A stretch of 64,000 nt of DNA from Arthrobacter sp. Alg241-R88 (GCF_900537115.1 NZ_UNRG01000001.1:559121-623120), one strand, 5' to 3'; counted from the stretch's first letter, positions 30,907 to 40,088 are shown. Notes: generated by a model from the letters alone, not told the origin. Numbers and translations are program-made.

Positions 30907-31589
30907 GGCCTGGCCACCAGCAACGTCCGGACCACACGGCCGGGTTGCTCGGTCGCATCCAAATCACGGACGCCCAACTGCCCGTTCTCATCCAAAGGCG
31001 CCGAGGCAAGTTGAAGAGGACCGCCGTCGGTGACCTTGATGTTGGCAACGATGGTGTTCGGCGTTTTGGCGCTGTATCGCCTGGTGCTCACCATGCCGCC
31101 GCCCTCGTTACGCAAAGCGGCCACCGCGTCATCCACCTGGGCCTGCACGAAATCGAGCAATTCCACGTCGTCCCTGAGCGGAAGGCAAACATACTCACTC
31201 AAAGGCCGAAGGAACACGGCAACCCGGCCGGCGGGGGAATCCACCAGATAGCTGGGCGACGCGGACTCCGATCCAATCCGCGTGATGTCGAACCATTGAG
31301 TCGACGTGCTGAATATGCGTGCCAAGGTCTTGGCCTCGGCCAGCAGGGTCACTTCCTCGCCGCTGATCTCCACCGTGTTCCTGATGTTCAGGGTCCCCAG
31401 GCCCGCCCGCACCAGGTCGTGGTCATCAGCAAGTTCCGCGAGGCCAAGGACCCGGCGGGTCAGGGACGTTCCCGCACCGGGTTCAAAGGCCAGCAACGCC
31501 AGAATTTCGTGGCTGGTGATACGGTACGCCACGTCTGGCAGTGCCGGCCCGGCATCAGTTTCCGGGCGGGTAGCTGTAGCTGAGGTCAT
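30903..31589 (-). CDS. Unknown protein of the WXG100 operon, possible secretion chaperone
   Basis: 228 residues, no membrane segment. I do not recognise a family with confidence. The N-terminal half (YRITSHEILALLAFEPGAG, then RAGLGTLNIRNTVEISGEEVTLL) alternates helices and strands in a way that recalls EspG-type chaperones of type VII systems, and the C-terminal half is strand-rich. The frame is open to 31712; ATG 31592 or 31589 follows AAGGAA closely and I take 31589. It lies 50 bases after the WXG100 gene and overlaps the next gene by ATGA. GC in sampled lines is as low as 55 percent. Confidence 0.68.
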   Translation of the reverse strand: MTSATATRPETDAGPALPDVAYRITSHEILALLAFEPGAGTSLTRRVLGLAELADDHDLVRAGLGTLNIRNTVEISGEEVTLLAEAKTLARIFSTSTQWFDITRIGSESASPSYLVDSPAGRVAVFLRPLSEYVCLPLRDDVELLDFVQAQVDDAVAALRNEGGGMVSTRRYSAKTPNTIVANIKVTDGGPLQLASAPLDENGQLGVRDLDATEQPGRVVRTLLVARP

Positions 31590-31638
31590 CATTTCCTTGT
31601 CGTCATCAAAGGCGGGCACAGGGTGTTGCAGGTGTTGC

Positions 31639-32538
31639 CTAGCCGAAACCGAGCTTACCGCCCACCCACCCGAGGGCACCTTCGGCGCCGGAGGCCACAT
31701 CCTTGACAGCACCCACGACTCCTGCGCCGAAGTCGTAGATTCTCTTGGTGACGGGGACGTCCCCTGACATCATTCCCAGCAGTCCCCACCCAAGGGCAAG
31801 GCCGCCCAGGACCACCCCGGCCGGTGCTCCCACAATGGTCCCTGTTGCGGCGAGGGCGGCCACGGACAGGCCGCCGCCGATGACGCCGTCCGCGATCCTG
31901 AAGGGGTCTTTGCCATCGATTCCGGAGAGTACGTCCAGGACGCCGATGGCGCCTCCCAGCACGCCGAGCACCTTCCCCGCGCCCTTCATGAAGTCGAAAA
32001 ACTTACTGGCTCCGGCCTGCACCTGCGCGAGTTCCAGATTCCAGTTGAACTTGTCAGCCACGAACACCAGAGCCGTGGCGATTCCGGATGCTGCGCTGCC
32101 GTCATCGAACCCCAGTTTTTCCAGGAGCCACTCAATACCCGAAGGCGCGTGCTGATAGTCCGGGTCAGTAAACGCATCGCCCCAGGTGGGGGCGGGGCTG
32201 GAAGCTGGTCTTGAATCCGGGTCTGTGCTCCCTCCGGATCCGGACGGGGCGGAGTGGGAACCACCGCCCCCGCCACTGGCCTGATCCTGCTCGTCAGCGT
32301 GCTTCAGCAGCGAAGTGGACTGGCTGCGCAGGGACTCCGAGGCCTTGTGGAGCATCGGACGCAGTGTGGAGGACCACTCGCTGCGGAACCTGTCGCCGTC
32401 GGTGCCCTTCCAGGCAGCAGACTGCAGTAGCGAATTCACGGTCGTTTCCACACTTTTCAGGCTCGAACCGGACTTTGCCAATGATGTGGACAGCGTCCGG
32501 AGCTCGTTGATGTCAGCCCCATACATTCCCGGCGCCAT
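31639..32538 (-). CDS. WXG100-domain protein with Gly-rich hydrophobic C terminus
   Basis: 299 residues. Residues 1-90 form a helical hairpin with the WXG motif W-K-G at 43-45 (SAAWKGTDGDRFRSEW), the mark of ESX/type VII substrates. A Gly/Ser/Pro linker (about 85-120) follows, then a C-terminal domain with glycine-zipper-like hydrophobic runs (GVLGGAIGVLDVL; GVIGGGLSVAAL; VGAPAGVVLGGLALGWGLLG). It is longer than a plain ESAT-6 protein and could be a pore-forming or membrane-acting effector. ATG 32538 has GGGGGA upstream; the frame is open to 32637. No EccC-type motor is in the window. Confidence 0.82.
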   Translation of the reverse strand: MAPGMYGADINELRTLSTSLAKSGSSLKSVETTVNSLLQSAAWKGTDGDRFRSEWSSTLRPMLHKASESLRSQSTSLLKHADEQDQASGGGGGSHSAPSGSGGSTDPDSRPASSPAPTWGDAFTDPDYQHAPSGIEWLLEKLGFDDGSAASGIATALVFVADKFNWNLELAQVQAGASKFFDFMKGAGKVLGVLGGAIGVLDVLSGIDGKDPFRIADGVIGGGLSVAALAATGTIVGAPAGVVLGGLALGWGLLGMMSGDVPVTKRIYDFGAGVVGAVKDVASGAEGALGWVGGKLGFG

Positions 32539-32593
32539 GGTTTTCCCCCAAATATCTTCCCGGCAGTCCAAACGGTTCCGCTGCCAAACTATG

Positions 32594-33241
32594 TCATTCT
32601 GCAGGCCGCCGCGATGGGCACTTGTCCCCGGCTGCACCCGTGTCCACCACGGTAGTGCGCACCCGCGCCAGGCTCGGCTGCGGCGGCACGCTGCTGAAGC
32701 CGAAGGTCACCGCCGGCACGATGGGAGTCAGCACCCCGGCGTCCACCCCGTCCCACTGCACGACGGCGGAACTGATGGTCCGCAGGTCACTTACCCCGTA
32801 ATACTCGTGCCGGCCGCTCAGGGCGGCTCCCGAGGTACGGGAACCGCCGCTGAGAACGGCGGCAACCGGATTGATCACCCGCAGCCAGCGCGGGTGGACG
32901 GCGAGCGGCCGGGGCACTGCCCGCAGCACACTGCCCAGGAGGGTCCTCGGGCCGAGCCGGGCGCGGACAGCCAGGGCGCCGGCGTCGACCGTCAGCAGGT
33001 CGCGGGCCAACGTGGTGTTCACCTTCAGCACGCGGACGTCGTCGAAGCAGTAGGTGTCGGAGATGAAGCGGGCCACCTCCGCCGTTGGCGCGAGCAACAA
33101 ACGGTGCCCGGACGGCTGCTGAACCATTACATCAGAGAACGCGCCGAAGGGGGACTCCTGCCAGACCCCCACCACGGCCCGCAGTCCCGAGGCCGTCCCG
33201 AGTCCGGCAATGTGCCCATCAAAGATCCAACGCCTGCCCAT
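32594..33241 (-). CDS. Conserved hypothetical protein
   Basis: 215 residues. The N terminus MGRRWIFDGHIAGLGTASG and VQQPSGHRLLLAPTAEVARFI look conserved, and I recall similar unnamed actinobacterial proteins, but no function is known to me. No signal peptide or membrane segment is evident. TACAGT is 6 bases before ATG 33241 on the minus strand, so it is probably leaderless. It is divergent from guaB3 (49 bases) and 55 bases upstream of the WXG100 gene, so it may head that operon. Confidence 0.72.
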   Translation of the reverse strand: MGRRWIFDGHIAGLGTASGLRAVVGVWQESPFGAFSDVMVQQPSGHRLLLAPTAEVARFISDTYCFDDVRVLKVNTTLARDLLTVDAGALAVRARLGPRTLLGSVLRAVPRPLAVHPRWLRVINPVAAVLSGGSRTSGAALSGRHEYYGVSDLRTISSAVVQWDGVDAGVLTPIVPAVTFGFSSVPPQPSLARVRTTVVDTGAAGDKCPSRRPAE

Positions 33242-33290
33242 CAGGCCACTGTAGCCAAGGACACCGCAGCGGCTGGGATAACCTAGAGCA
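33242..33290. promoter_or_regulatory. 49-base divergent leaderless promoter region
   Basis: Minus strand: TACAGT (33248-33253) with a 6-base gap to ATG 33241. Plus strand: TAACCT (33279-33284) with a 6-base gap to GTG 33291. The -35 regions must overlap, so the two directions may compete. Confidence 0.6.
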
Positions 33291-34427
33291 GTGACTTACG
33301 AGATCGAGATCGGCCGTGGCAAGCGTGGGCGTCGAGCCTACTCCCTGGATGACATTGCGATTGTCCCCAACCGTCGTACCCGCGACCCCAAGGACGTCTC
33401 CGTCTCCTGGCAGATCGACGCCTACCAGTTCAGCATGCCAGTCATCGCCGCCCCCATGGATTCAGCCATGTCCCCGGCCACAGCCATCGCACTGGGCAAG
33501 CTCGGCGGCCTCGGCGTCCTCGATCTGGAGGGCCTCTGGACCCGGTATGAGGACCCGCAGCCCGTCCTCGACGAGATCGGTGCGCTGCAGGACGAGACCA
33601 ACAGCCCCGCCGTGACGGGGCGGATGCAGGAGCTGTACAAGGCCCCCATCCAGCCCGAGCTGATCACCTCCCGCCTCGCGGAGATGCGCGCCGCCGGCGT
33701 GACCGTGGCCGGTTCCCTCACCCCGCAGCGCACGCAGGAGCACTACAAGACCGTGGTGGCCGCCGGCGTCGACATCTTTGTCATCCGGGGAACCACGGTG
33801 TCCGCCGAGCACGTGTCCAAGGACCACGAGCCGCTGAACCTCAAGCAGTTCATCTACGAACTGGACGTCCCCGTAATCGTCGGCGGCGCGGCAGGCTACA
33901 CGCCGGCGCTGCACCTGATGCGCACCGGTGCTGCCGGTGTGCTGGTGGGCTTCGGCGGCGGCGCCACCACCACTACCCGCCGTGCACTGGGCATCCACTC
34001 GCCGATGGCCTCGGCAATTTCCGACGTCGCCGCCGCCCGCCGCGACTACATGGACGAGTCCGGCGGCCGCTACGTCCACGTGATTGCGGACGGCGGCATG
34101 GGCACCTCCGGCGATATCGTCAAGGCGATTGCCATGGGCGCCGACGCCGTGATGCTGGGCAGCGCGCTCGCCCGGGCCCAAGAAGCGCCCGGCAAGGGCT
34201 GGCACTGGGGCCAGGAAGCCCACCACCTCGAACTGCCCCGCGGTGACCGCGCAAACGTCGGTACTGTCGGTCCGCTCGAAGAAGTCCTTTTCGGACCGGG
34301 CCACCACACCAACGGAACCTCGAACCTCATCGGTGCGCTCCGCCGCTCCATGGCGACCACCGGCTATTCGGACCTGAAGGAATTCCAGCGGGTCGACGTC
34401 GTGGTTTCCCCCTACTCAGGAAACTGA
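33291..34427 (+). CDS. guaB3: IMP dehydrogenase-family protein GuaB3
   Basis: 378 residues, lacking the CBS domains of GuaB. The TIM barrel is evident from AYSLDDIAIVPNRRTRDP, FSMPVIAAPMDSAMSP and VHVIADGGMGTSGDIVKAIAMGADAVMLG. The catalytic loop reads GFGGGATTTTRRALG where guaB reads [15 protein letters not shown], so the nucleophilic Cys is Thr227 and the phosphate-loop Ser is Ala. IMP oxidation by the usual thioimidate route should not be possible. The true role in actinobacteria is unsettled. GTG 33291 is a leaderless-type start. In mycobacteria guaB3 follows guaB directly; here 4.9 kb intervene. Confidence 0.9.
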   Translation: MTYEIEIGRGKRGRRAYSLDDIAIVPNRRTRDPKDVSVSWQIDAYQFSMPVIAAPMDSAMSPATAIALGKLGGLGVLDLEGLWTRYEDPQPVLDEIGALQDETNSPAVTGRMQELYKAPIQPELITSRLAEMRAAGVTVAGSLTPQRTQEHYKTVVAAGVDIFVIRGTTVSAEHVSKDHEPLNLKQFIYELDVPVIVGGAAGYTPALHLMRTGAAGVLVGFGGGATTTTRRALGIHSPMASAISDVAAARRDYMDESGGRYVHVIADGGMGTSGDIVKAIAMGADAVMLGSALARAQEAPGKGWHWGQEAHHLELPRGDRANVGTVGPLEEVLFGPGHHTNGTSNLIGALRRSMATTGYSDLKEFQRVDVVVSPYSGN

Positions 34428-34527
34428 CGCAAGGCTGCGCCTAATCGCTCCCTGCCGCCCTGCCCAAGCGTGCCGCAACGAAGTAGTGTGGTTTCACGAC
34501 CGGGACTAGTGGCACTGGAGGCGTTCG

Positions 34528-36267
34528 ATGAAGAGTGTTCCTGCTAACGGCGGGGCCCTGGGCCCCGCAGCCAGGGAAGCAGCCATCCAACGGCTGCGTG
34601 CAACCGCTGAGCCAGGACGGGAACTGGACATCCTGATTGTCGGCGGCGGCATCGTGGGTACCGGTGCGGCCCTTGACGCAGTCACCCGCGGATTGGACGT
34701 GGGGATCGTCGAGGCCAACGACTGGGCTGCCGGGACGTCCTCCAGGTCCTCAAAGCTCATCCACGGCGGCCTGCGCTACCTGGAAATGCTGGACTTTGGC
34801 CTGGTCAAGGAGGCGTTGCAGGAGCGCGGGCTGCTGCTCTCCGAACTGGCGCCGCACCTGGCCCGGCCGGTGCCATTCCTGTATCCGCTGACCAGGCCCT
34901 TCCTCGAGCGCCCCTACGTGGGGGCCGGCATTGCGCTCTACGACGCCATGTCCATCTCCAGCGGCCACAGCAGGGGAGTGCCGTTCCACAAGCACCTCAG
35001 CAGGCGGGGTACGCTGCGGGCGGCGCCGAGCCTGAAGGATGATGCTTTTGTTGGCTCCATCCGGTACTACGACGGCCAGGTGGACGACGCGAAATACTGC
35101 GCCAACCTCATCCGGACAGCTGCGCACTACGGCGCCCACGCAGTGAACCAGATGGCGGTGGTGGATTTCCTGCGTGAAGGTGAACGCGTGGTGGGGGCCA
35201 AGGTGGTCAACCATGAGGACGGGACGCAGTTCAACATCAGGGCCAAACAGGTCATCAATGCCACCGGAGTCTGGACTGACGAAACCCAGGCCATGGTCAC
35301 CGAGCGCGGCCAGCTGAAGGTCCGGGCCTCCAAGGGCATCCACCTGGTGGTTCCGCGGGACCGTTTCCAGTCCACCGTGGGCCTGATCCTGCGCACCGAA
35401 AAGTCGGTCCTGTTTGTCATTCCCTGGGGCCGGCACTGGATCATCGGCACCACGGACACCGACTGGCACCTGGACAAAGCCCACCCCGCCGCGTCCAGCA
35501 AGGACATCGACTACATCCTGGACCACGTCAACAAGGTCCTGAAGCGCCCGCTCACCCGCGAAGACGTGGAAGGTGTGTACGCCGGCCTGCGTCCGTTGCT
35601 GGCCGGCGAAAACGACTCCACCGCCAAGCTGTCGCGGGAGCACGTGGTGGCACACCCCGTACCCGGCCTGGTGGTGGTGGCCGGCGGAAAGTGGACCACT
35701 TACCGGGTTATGGCCAAGGACGCAGTGGATGAGGCAACACGGACCATGGACGAGCGGGTACCTCCCAGCTGCACGGAAACCATCCCGCTGCTGGGGGCGA
35801 GCGGCTACAAGGCCGCCTGGAACCGCCGGAACCGCACGGCGGAGGAATCAGGCGTCCACGTCGCCCGGATTGAGCACCTCCTCAACCGTTACGGGTCCCT
35901 GACGCCCGAGGTGCTGGCCATCATCGCAGAGAACCCTGCCCTTGCCGAACCCATCCCCGGCGCCGATGACTACCTGCAGGCAGAGGCGGTATACGCCGCA
36001 AGCCACGAAGGCGCCCGCCACGTCAACGACGTGCTGACCCGGCGGACCAGGATTTCCATCGAGGCCTGGGACCGAGGTGTGTCCGCCGTGCCGGTAGTCG
36101 CTAAACTGATGGGTGACGTCCTTGGCTGGAGCGACGCCCAACGTGAAAATGAGGTCAGGCACTACATTGCACGGGTGGAGGCGGAACGCCTCAGCCAGCA
36201 ACAGCCGGACGACGAATCCGCAGACGCCGCCCGCCTGGGTGTGGAAGACATCGTGCCCTTGCGCTGA
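34528..36267 (+). CDS. glpD: Glycerol-3-phosphate dehydrogenase (respiratory)
   Basis: 579 residues. FAD enzyme that oxidises glycerol 3-phosphate to DHAP and feeds electrons to quinone. The FAD motif DILIVGGGIVGTGAALDAVTRG is at 34-55, then SSRSSKLIHGGLRYLE, the active-site IPWGRHWIIGTTDTDW and GLRPLLAG. The C-terminal domain (about 400-579) is typical. ATG 34528 has GGAGG upstream. An orphan EIIA gene starts 42 bases downstream and is probably cotranscribed. No glycerol kinase or facilitator is in the window. Confidence 0.95.
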   Translation: MKSVPANGGALGPAAREAAIQRLRATAEPGRELDILIVGGGIVGTGAALDAVTRGLDVGIVEANDWAAGTSSRSSKLIHGGLRYLEMLDFGLVKEALQERGLLLSELAPHLARPVPFLYPLTRPFLERPYVGAGIALYDAMSISSGHSRGVPFHKHLSRRGTLRAAPSLKDDAFVGSIRYYDGQVDDAKYCANLIRTAAHYGAHAVNQMAVVDFLREGERVVGAKVVNHEDGTQFNIRAKQVINATGVWTDETQAMVTERGQLKVRASKGIHLVVPRDRFQSTVGLILRTEKSVLFVIPWGRHWIIGTTDTDWHLDKAHPAASSKDIDYILDHVNKVLKRPLTREDVEGVYAGLRPLLAGENDSTAKLSREHVVAHPVPGLVVVAGGKWTTYRVMAKDAVDEATRTMDERVPPSCTETIPLLGASGYKAAWNRRNRTAEESGVHVARIEHLLNRYGSLTPEVLAIIAENPALAEPIPGADDYLQAEAVYAASHEGARHVNDVLTRRTRISIEAWDRGVSAVPVVAKLMGDVLGWSDAQRENEVRHYIARVEAERLSQQQPDDESADAARLGVEDIVPLR

Positions 36268-36308
36268 GGGATTCACGGCACCAGCACTGCTGACTGAAGG
36301 GATACGCC

Positions 36309-36797
36309 TTGGCGGAACCACTTGACCGGTACGATGCCGAACTCACCACCCCGGAAATGGTGATCCTGGAGCTGGAGGCATCGGACAAGGCGGACGCCGC
36401 CACCCAGCTCGCGGAACGCCTCTTCGCCGCTGGACGGGTATCGGATCTGCCCGGGTTCCTGAAGCATGTCAATGCCCGTGAGCACCAGCTCGCCACCGGG
36501 CTCCCCGGCGGAATCGGCTTGCCCCACGCCCGCAGCGAATTTGTGTCCCGCACCTCTATCGCCGTCGGCATCGCCAAGTACGGCCACGCGCTGGACTTCG
36601 GCGCCACGGACGGGCCCGCCACGGTGATCCTCCTGATCGCCACTCCCGCGAGTTCCTTCTCCGACCACCTCGAGGTCCTGGCCACCCTGGCCCGCTCACT
36701 CTCAAAGGAGTCTTTCCGCGAATCCCTGCGCCGTGCTTACGACGCCGAAGTGATCGCGGAGCTCATCAATTCCAGCCTGGTGTTTTTCGACCACTGA
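36309..36797 (+). CDS. Orphan PTS EIIA component, fructose/mannitol type
   Basis: 162 residues. A single EIIA-Fru/Mtl domain: TTPEMVILELEASDKADAATQLAERLFAAGRV, the phosphorylated His in GGIGLPHARSEFV (H73), and ILLIATPASSFSDHLEVLATLARSL. No EIIB or EIIC is attached or nearby, so it may be regulatory like EIIA-Ntr or pair with a distant transporter. Start is TTG 36309; AAGGGA ends 6 bases upstream, and no better start exists. It follows glpD on the same strand. Confidence 0.88.
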   Translation: MAEPLDRYDAELTTPEMVILELEASDKADAATQLAERLFAAGRVSDLPGFLKHVNAREHQLATGLPGGIGLPHARSEFVSRTSIAVGIAKYGHALDFGATDGPATVILLIATPASSFSDHLEVLATLARSLSKESFRESLRRAYDAEVIAELINSSLVFFDH

Positions 36798-36901
36798 CGC
36801 CTGGCCACTGCGCCCATTCCCGCCGGCTCCTGCCGCTGGTAAGGACCCCTCCGGCCCCGGGCGTTTAGTTGTTCTACAGCGGGACGAAGTACGGTTAAGA
36901 C

Positions 36902-37753
36902 GTGTGGAAAACAGCCCTTAAACCCCGATGGATCGCAGGTTTCATCTTCGCGATCGCCATTTCCGGGGTCTTCGTGCTGCTCAGCCAATGGCAGTTCGGA
37001 CGCTCCACCCAGCCGGAAGTGCCTGCCAACCCCGCCACCGAGCAGGTGCAGCCGCTGATCCAAACGCTTCAGCCCGGCGACTTCTTCCACGGTACCGACG
37101 CCGACCAGATGGTCAGCGCGCAGGGAACCTATGACCCGGCCAAGCAGGTCCTGGTCCCGGGCCGCCTGCACGGCGGCAAGACCGGCTACTGGGTAGTCTC
37201 CGCCTTCTCCGTCAACGGCGCGCCCACGCTCAGCGGCGTTGCCGCCTCACCCCAAACCTGGATCCCCGTCGCGAGGGGATGGGTGGCGGACCCAGCCGAT
37301 GCGCCGGCCCCGCCGTCGGGCATTGTTGAACTCACCGGCCGGCTGCTCCCGTCCGAGGCGCCCGTGGCAGGAAAGGCAGCCGCCCCCGGCGAGGCCACAG
37401 CAGTCTCGGTGGCCGAGCTGATCAACTACTGGGAAGTCAGCAGCTATCCGGGCTTCGTCGCCGCCACTGCGGAAATCGCCGATGGCGCGGACGTCAGCCC
37501 TGCAGCAGTACCGGGAGATCTGCTTCCCCTGCAGATCGGCCCGCAGCCGCCGGCCCAGCAGATCAATTGGCTCAACCTCTTCTACTCCCTTGAGTGGGTT
37601 GTCTTCGCCGGCTTTGCCCTCTTCATCTGGTGGCGGCTGGTCAAGGACGACTACCACCGGGATCTTGAGGAAGACCTTGATGACGACGAGGACGATGCCA
37701 CCGTCCCCGAAGAAACCCACCCTGAACAGAACCAGCAAAAGGTAGAGCCATGA
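36902..37753 (+). CDS. SURF1-family cytochrome oxidase assembly protein
   Basis: 283 residues. Two membrane helices, at about 11-28 (IAGFIFAIAISGVFVLLS) and 222-245 (WLNLFYSLEWVVFAGFALFIWW), bracket an external domain with QGTYDPAKQVLVPGR and TWIPVARGWV, as in SURF1. It helps assemble haem-copper oxidase. The C-terminal tail is very acidic. GTG 36902 follows TACGGT by 6 bases (leaderless). It is not beside cox genes. It overlaps the next gene by ATGA. Confidence 0.87.
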   Translation: MWKTALKPRWIAGFIFAIAISGVFVLLSQWQFGRSTQPEVPANPATEQVQPLIQTLQPGDFFHGTDADQMVSAQGTYDPAKQVLVPGRLHGGKTGYWVVSAFSVNGAPTLSGVAASPQTWIPVARGWVADPADAPAPPSGIVELTGRLLPSEAPVAGKAAAPGEATAVSVAELINYWEVSSYPGFVAATAEIADGADVSPAAVPGDLLPLQIGPQPPAQQINWLNLFYSLEWVVFAGFALFIWWRLVKDDYHRDLEEDLDDDEDDATVPEETHPEQNQQKVEP

Positions 37754-38280
37754 TTGATCCGAAACCGGCCACCCCCGCCGCGGCCCCAGGCACCAACACC
37801 GGCAGCAAAACTGCCGGCAAGGCGTCCGGCAAGAAGCGCCGTTTCGGCGGCACCGAAGCGCAGATCCGCTCCGCCCTGAAGTTCTACAAGGTCCTGGCCT
37901 ACCTTACGGGCGCCATGCTGCTGCTGTTGTGTGCCGAACTGATTGCCCGGTACGGATTTGGAAAGTACCTCTTTGCCGGCGGCACCGACGCCGTCAGCGG
38001 CCAGCCGTTCGGCTTTGGTTTCGCGGATGCGGAACCGCAGGGCGTGCTGGGTGGAGTCAACCTCTCCGTCGCCGTCCTCATTGTCCACGGCTGGATGTAC
38101 GTGGTGTACCTCATTTCAAACTTCCGGCTCTGGGCCCTCATGCGCTGGCCATTCCTGAAGCTGATCCTGCTGGCACTGGGCGGAGTGGTTCCCTTCCTGT
38201 CCTTCATTGTGGAGAAGAAGTTCCACGCCGAGGTGGAAGCTGAGCTCGCGGCCAACCCCCAGGCGCCGCAGAGGTACTAA
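37750..38280 (+). CDS. DUF3817 membrane protein
   Basis: 176 residues. After a Lys/Ala-rich cytoplasmic tail (1-36) come three hydrophobic segments: about 48-66 (VLAYLTGAMLLLLCAELIA), 102-124 (NLSVAVLIVHGWMYVVYLISNF) and 134-156. This matches DUF3817, whose members lie near guaA in many actinobacteria; function unknown. Translationally coupled to the SURF1 gene by a 4-base overlap, which suggests a common role at the membrane. Confidence 0.82.
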   Translation: MIDPKPATPAAAPGTNTGSKTAGKASGKKRRFGGTEAQIRSALKFYKVLAYLTGAMLLLLCAELIARYGFGKYLFAGGTDAVSGQPFGFGFADAEPQGVLGGVNLSVAVLIVHGWMYVVYLISNFRLWALMRWPFLKLILLALGGVVPFLSFIVEKKFHAEVEAELAANPQAPQRY

Positions 38281-38366
38281 GCAGCCGCTGGAAGTGGGGA
38301 GTTCGCTGCGTCACAGCGCAGCTTCTCAAGGTGCGCCGGTGCAACGGCGCCCAGTAGGCTAGTACG

Positions 38367-39956
38367 GTGACTACTCCCACTGCATCCCAGACTTCCCAGA
38401 AGCCGGTGCTGGTTGTTGACTACGGTGCCCAGTACGCGCAGCTGATTGCCCGCCGCGTCCGGGAAGCGAATGTGTATTCGGAAGTGGTTCCGCATACCTA
38501 CACAACCGAGCAGCTCCTGGCCAAGAACCCCGCCGCCATCATCCTTTCCGGTGGCCCTTCCAGCGTCTACGCTGACGGTGCCCCGAGCGTCGGGGCCGAC
38601 CTTTTTGAGGCCGGTGTTCCCGTTTTCGGCATTTGCTACGGCTTCCAGGCGATGGCCAACGCCCTGGGCGGCAAGGTGGACAAGACCGGGCTGCGGGAGT
38701 ACGGCTCCACGGAAACCACCCTTCTCGGCGAGGGTCGCTCGGTCCTGGAGGGCATGCCCCAGCACCAGAACACGTGGATGAGCCACGGCGACTCCGTCCA
38801 CGAGGCTCCGGACGGTTTTGAAGTCCTGGCGACGACGGCGGGTGCTGAAGTGGCTGCCTTCGCCAACGAGGAGAAGGGCCTGTTCGGTGTCCAGTGGCAC
38901 CCCGAGGTCAAGCACTCCGCCTACGGCCAGCAGGTCCTGGAGAACTTCCTCTTCAAGGGCGCCAAGCTGGAACCGAACTGGACCACGGGCAACATCCTCG
39001 AAGAGCAGGTGGAGCGCATCCGCAAGCAGATCGGCGATGCCAGGGTCATTTGCGGCCTGTCCGGCGGCGTGGACTCCGCCGTCGCCGCTGCCCTTGTCCA
39101 GCGTGCCGTTGGCGACCAGCTCACCTGTGTTTTCGTGGACCACGGCCTGCTGCGCGAAGGCGAAGCCGAACAGGTGGAACGCGACTTTGTCGCCGCCACG
39201 GGGGTGAAGCTCTACGTGGCCAACGAGCAGGAACGCTTCCTCTCAGCCCTGGCTGGTGTCAGCGATCCGGAAACCAAGCGCAAGATCATCGGCCGCGAAT
39301 TTATCCGGGCCTTCGAAGAGGCAGAACTTGCCATCATCGCCGAGGCAGCCGCCCACGGCGAGAAGATCAAGTTCCTGGTCCAGGGCACGCTGTACCCGGA
39401 CGTCGTCGAATCAGGCGGCGGCGAAGGTGCCGCGAACATCAAGAGCCACCACAACGTGGGCGGCCTGCCCGAGGACCTGCAGTTCGAGCTCGTGGAGCCG
39501 CTGCGCGCCCTCTTCAAGGATGAGGTCCGCGCTGTGGGTGCCCAGCTTGGACTGCCGCAGGAGATCGTGGGCCGCCAGCCGTTCCCCGGACCGGGCCTCG
39601 GAATCCGCATCGTTGGTGAAGTGACCAAGGACCGACTGGACCTGCTGCGCAAAGCCGACGCGATTGCCCGGGCCGAGCTCACCGCCGCCGGGCTGGACAA
39701 CGAAGTCTGGCAGATGCCGGTGGTCCTGCTCGCCGACGTCCGCAGTGTGGGTGTCATGGGCGACGGCCGCACCTACGGCCACCCCATCGTGCTCCGTCCC
39801 GTCTCCTCGGAGGACGCCATGACGGCGGACTGGTCACGCCTGCCGTATGAGCTCCTCGCCAGGATCTCCAACCGCATCACCAACGAGGTGGAGGGTGTCA
39901 ACCGCGTGGTGCTCGATGTCACCAGCAAGCCGCCGGGAACCATCGAGTGGGAATAG
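38367..39956 (+). CDS. guaA: GMP synthase (glutamine-hydrolysing)
   Basis: 529 residues. It aminates XMP to GMP. The class I amidotransferase domain (about 1-205) has [20 protein letters not shown], the nucleophile [10 protein letters not shown] and [10 protein letters not shown]; the ATP-pyrophosphatase domain has [15 protein letters not shown], and the C-terminal dimerisation domain ends in GTIEWE. GTG 38367 follows TAGGCT (38355-38360) by 6 bases, a leaderless start. A hairpin terminator follows. Confidence 0.97.
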   Translation: MTTPTASQTSQKPVLVVDYGAQYAQLIARRVREANVYSEVVPHTYTTEQLLAKNPAAIILSGGPSSVYADGAPSVGADLFEAGVPVFGICYGFQAMANALGGKVDKTGLREYGSTETTLLGEGRSVLEGMPQHQNTWMSHGDSVHEAPDGFEVLATTAGAEVAAFANEEKGLFGVQWHPEVKHSAYGQQVLENFLFKGAKLEPNWTTGNILEEQVERIRKQIGDARVICGLSGGVDSAVAAALVQRAVGDQLTCVFVDHGLLREGEAEQVERDFVAATGVKLYVANEQERFLSALAGVSDPETKRKIIGREFIRAFEEAELAIIAEAAAHGEKIKFLVQGTLYPDVVESGGGEGAANIKSHHNVGGLPEDLQFELVEPLRALFKDEVRAVGAQLGLPQEIVGRQPFPGPGLGIRIVGEVTKDRLDLLRKADAIARAELTAAGLDNEVWQMPVVLLADVRSVGVMGDGRTYGHPIVLRPVSSEDAMTADWSRLPYELLARISNRITNEVEGVNRVVLDVTSKPPGTIEWE

Positions 39957-39963
39957 CATCATG

Positions 39964-39997
39964 AGTGGCCGGCCTCCGGTGAAGGAGGCCGGTCACT
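39964..39997 (+). terminator. Terminator after guaA
   Basis: A 14-base stem AGTGGCCGGCCTCC / 39984-39997 with one G-T pair and a 6-base loop, followed by GCTGTTTTCC. Confidence 0.88.
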
Positions 39998-40088
39998 GCT
40001 GTTTTCCAGTACCGAAAACTCCGCAATTTAGCCTGCTCCAGTGTTGCGGTCTCTCAGTCCGGGCATCGAAGCGGCTACGCTCGAATCT

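Noticed and set aside
33291-34427. GuaB3 as a second ordinary IMP dehydrogenase
   Set aside because: It lacks both the CBS domains and the catalytic Cys.
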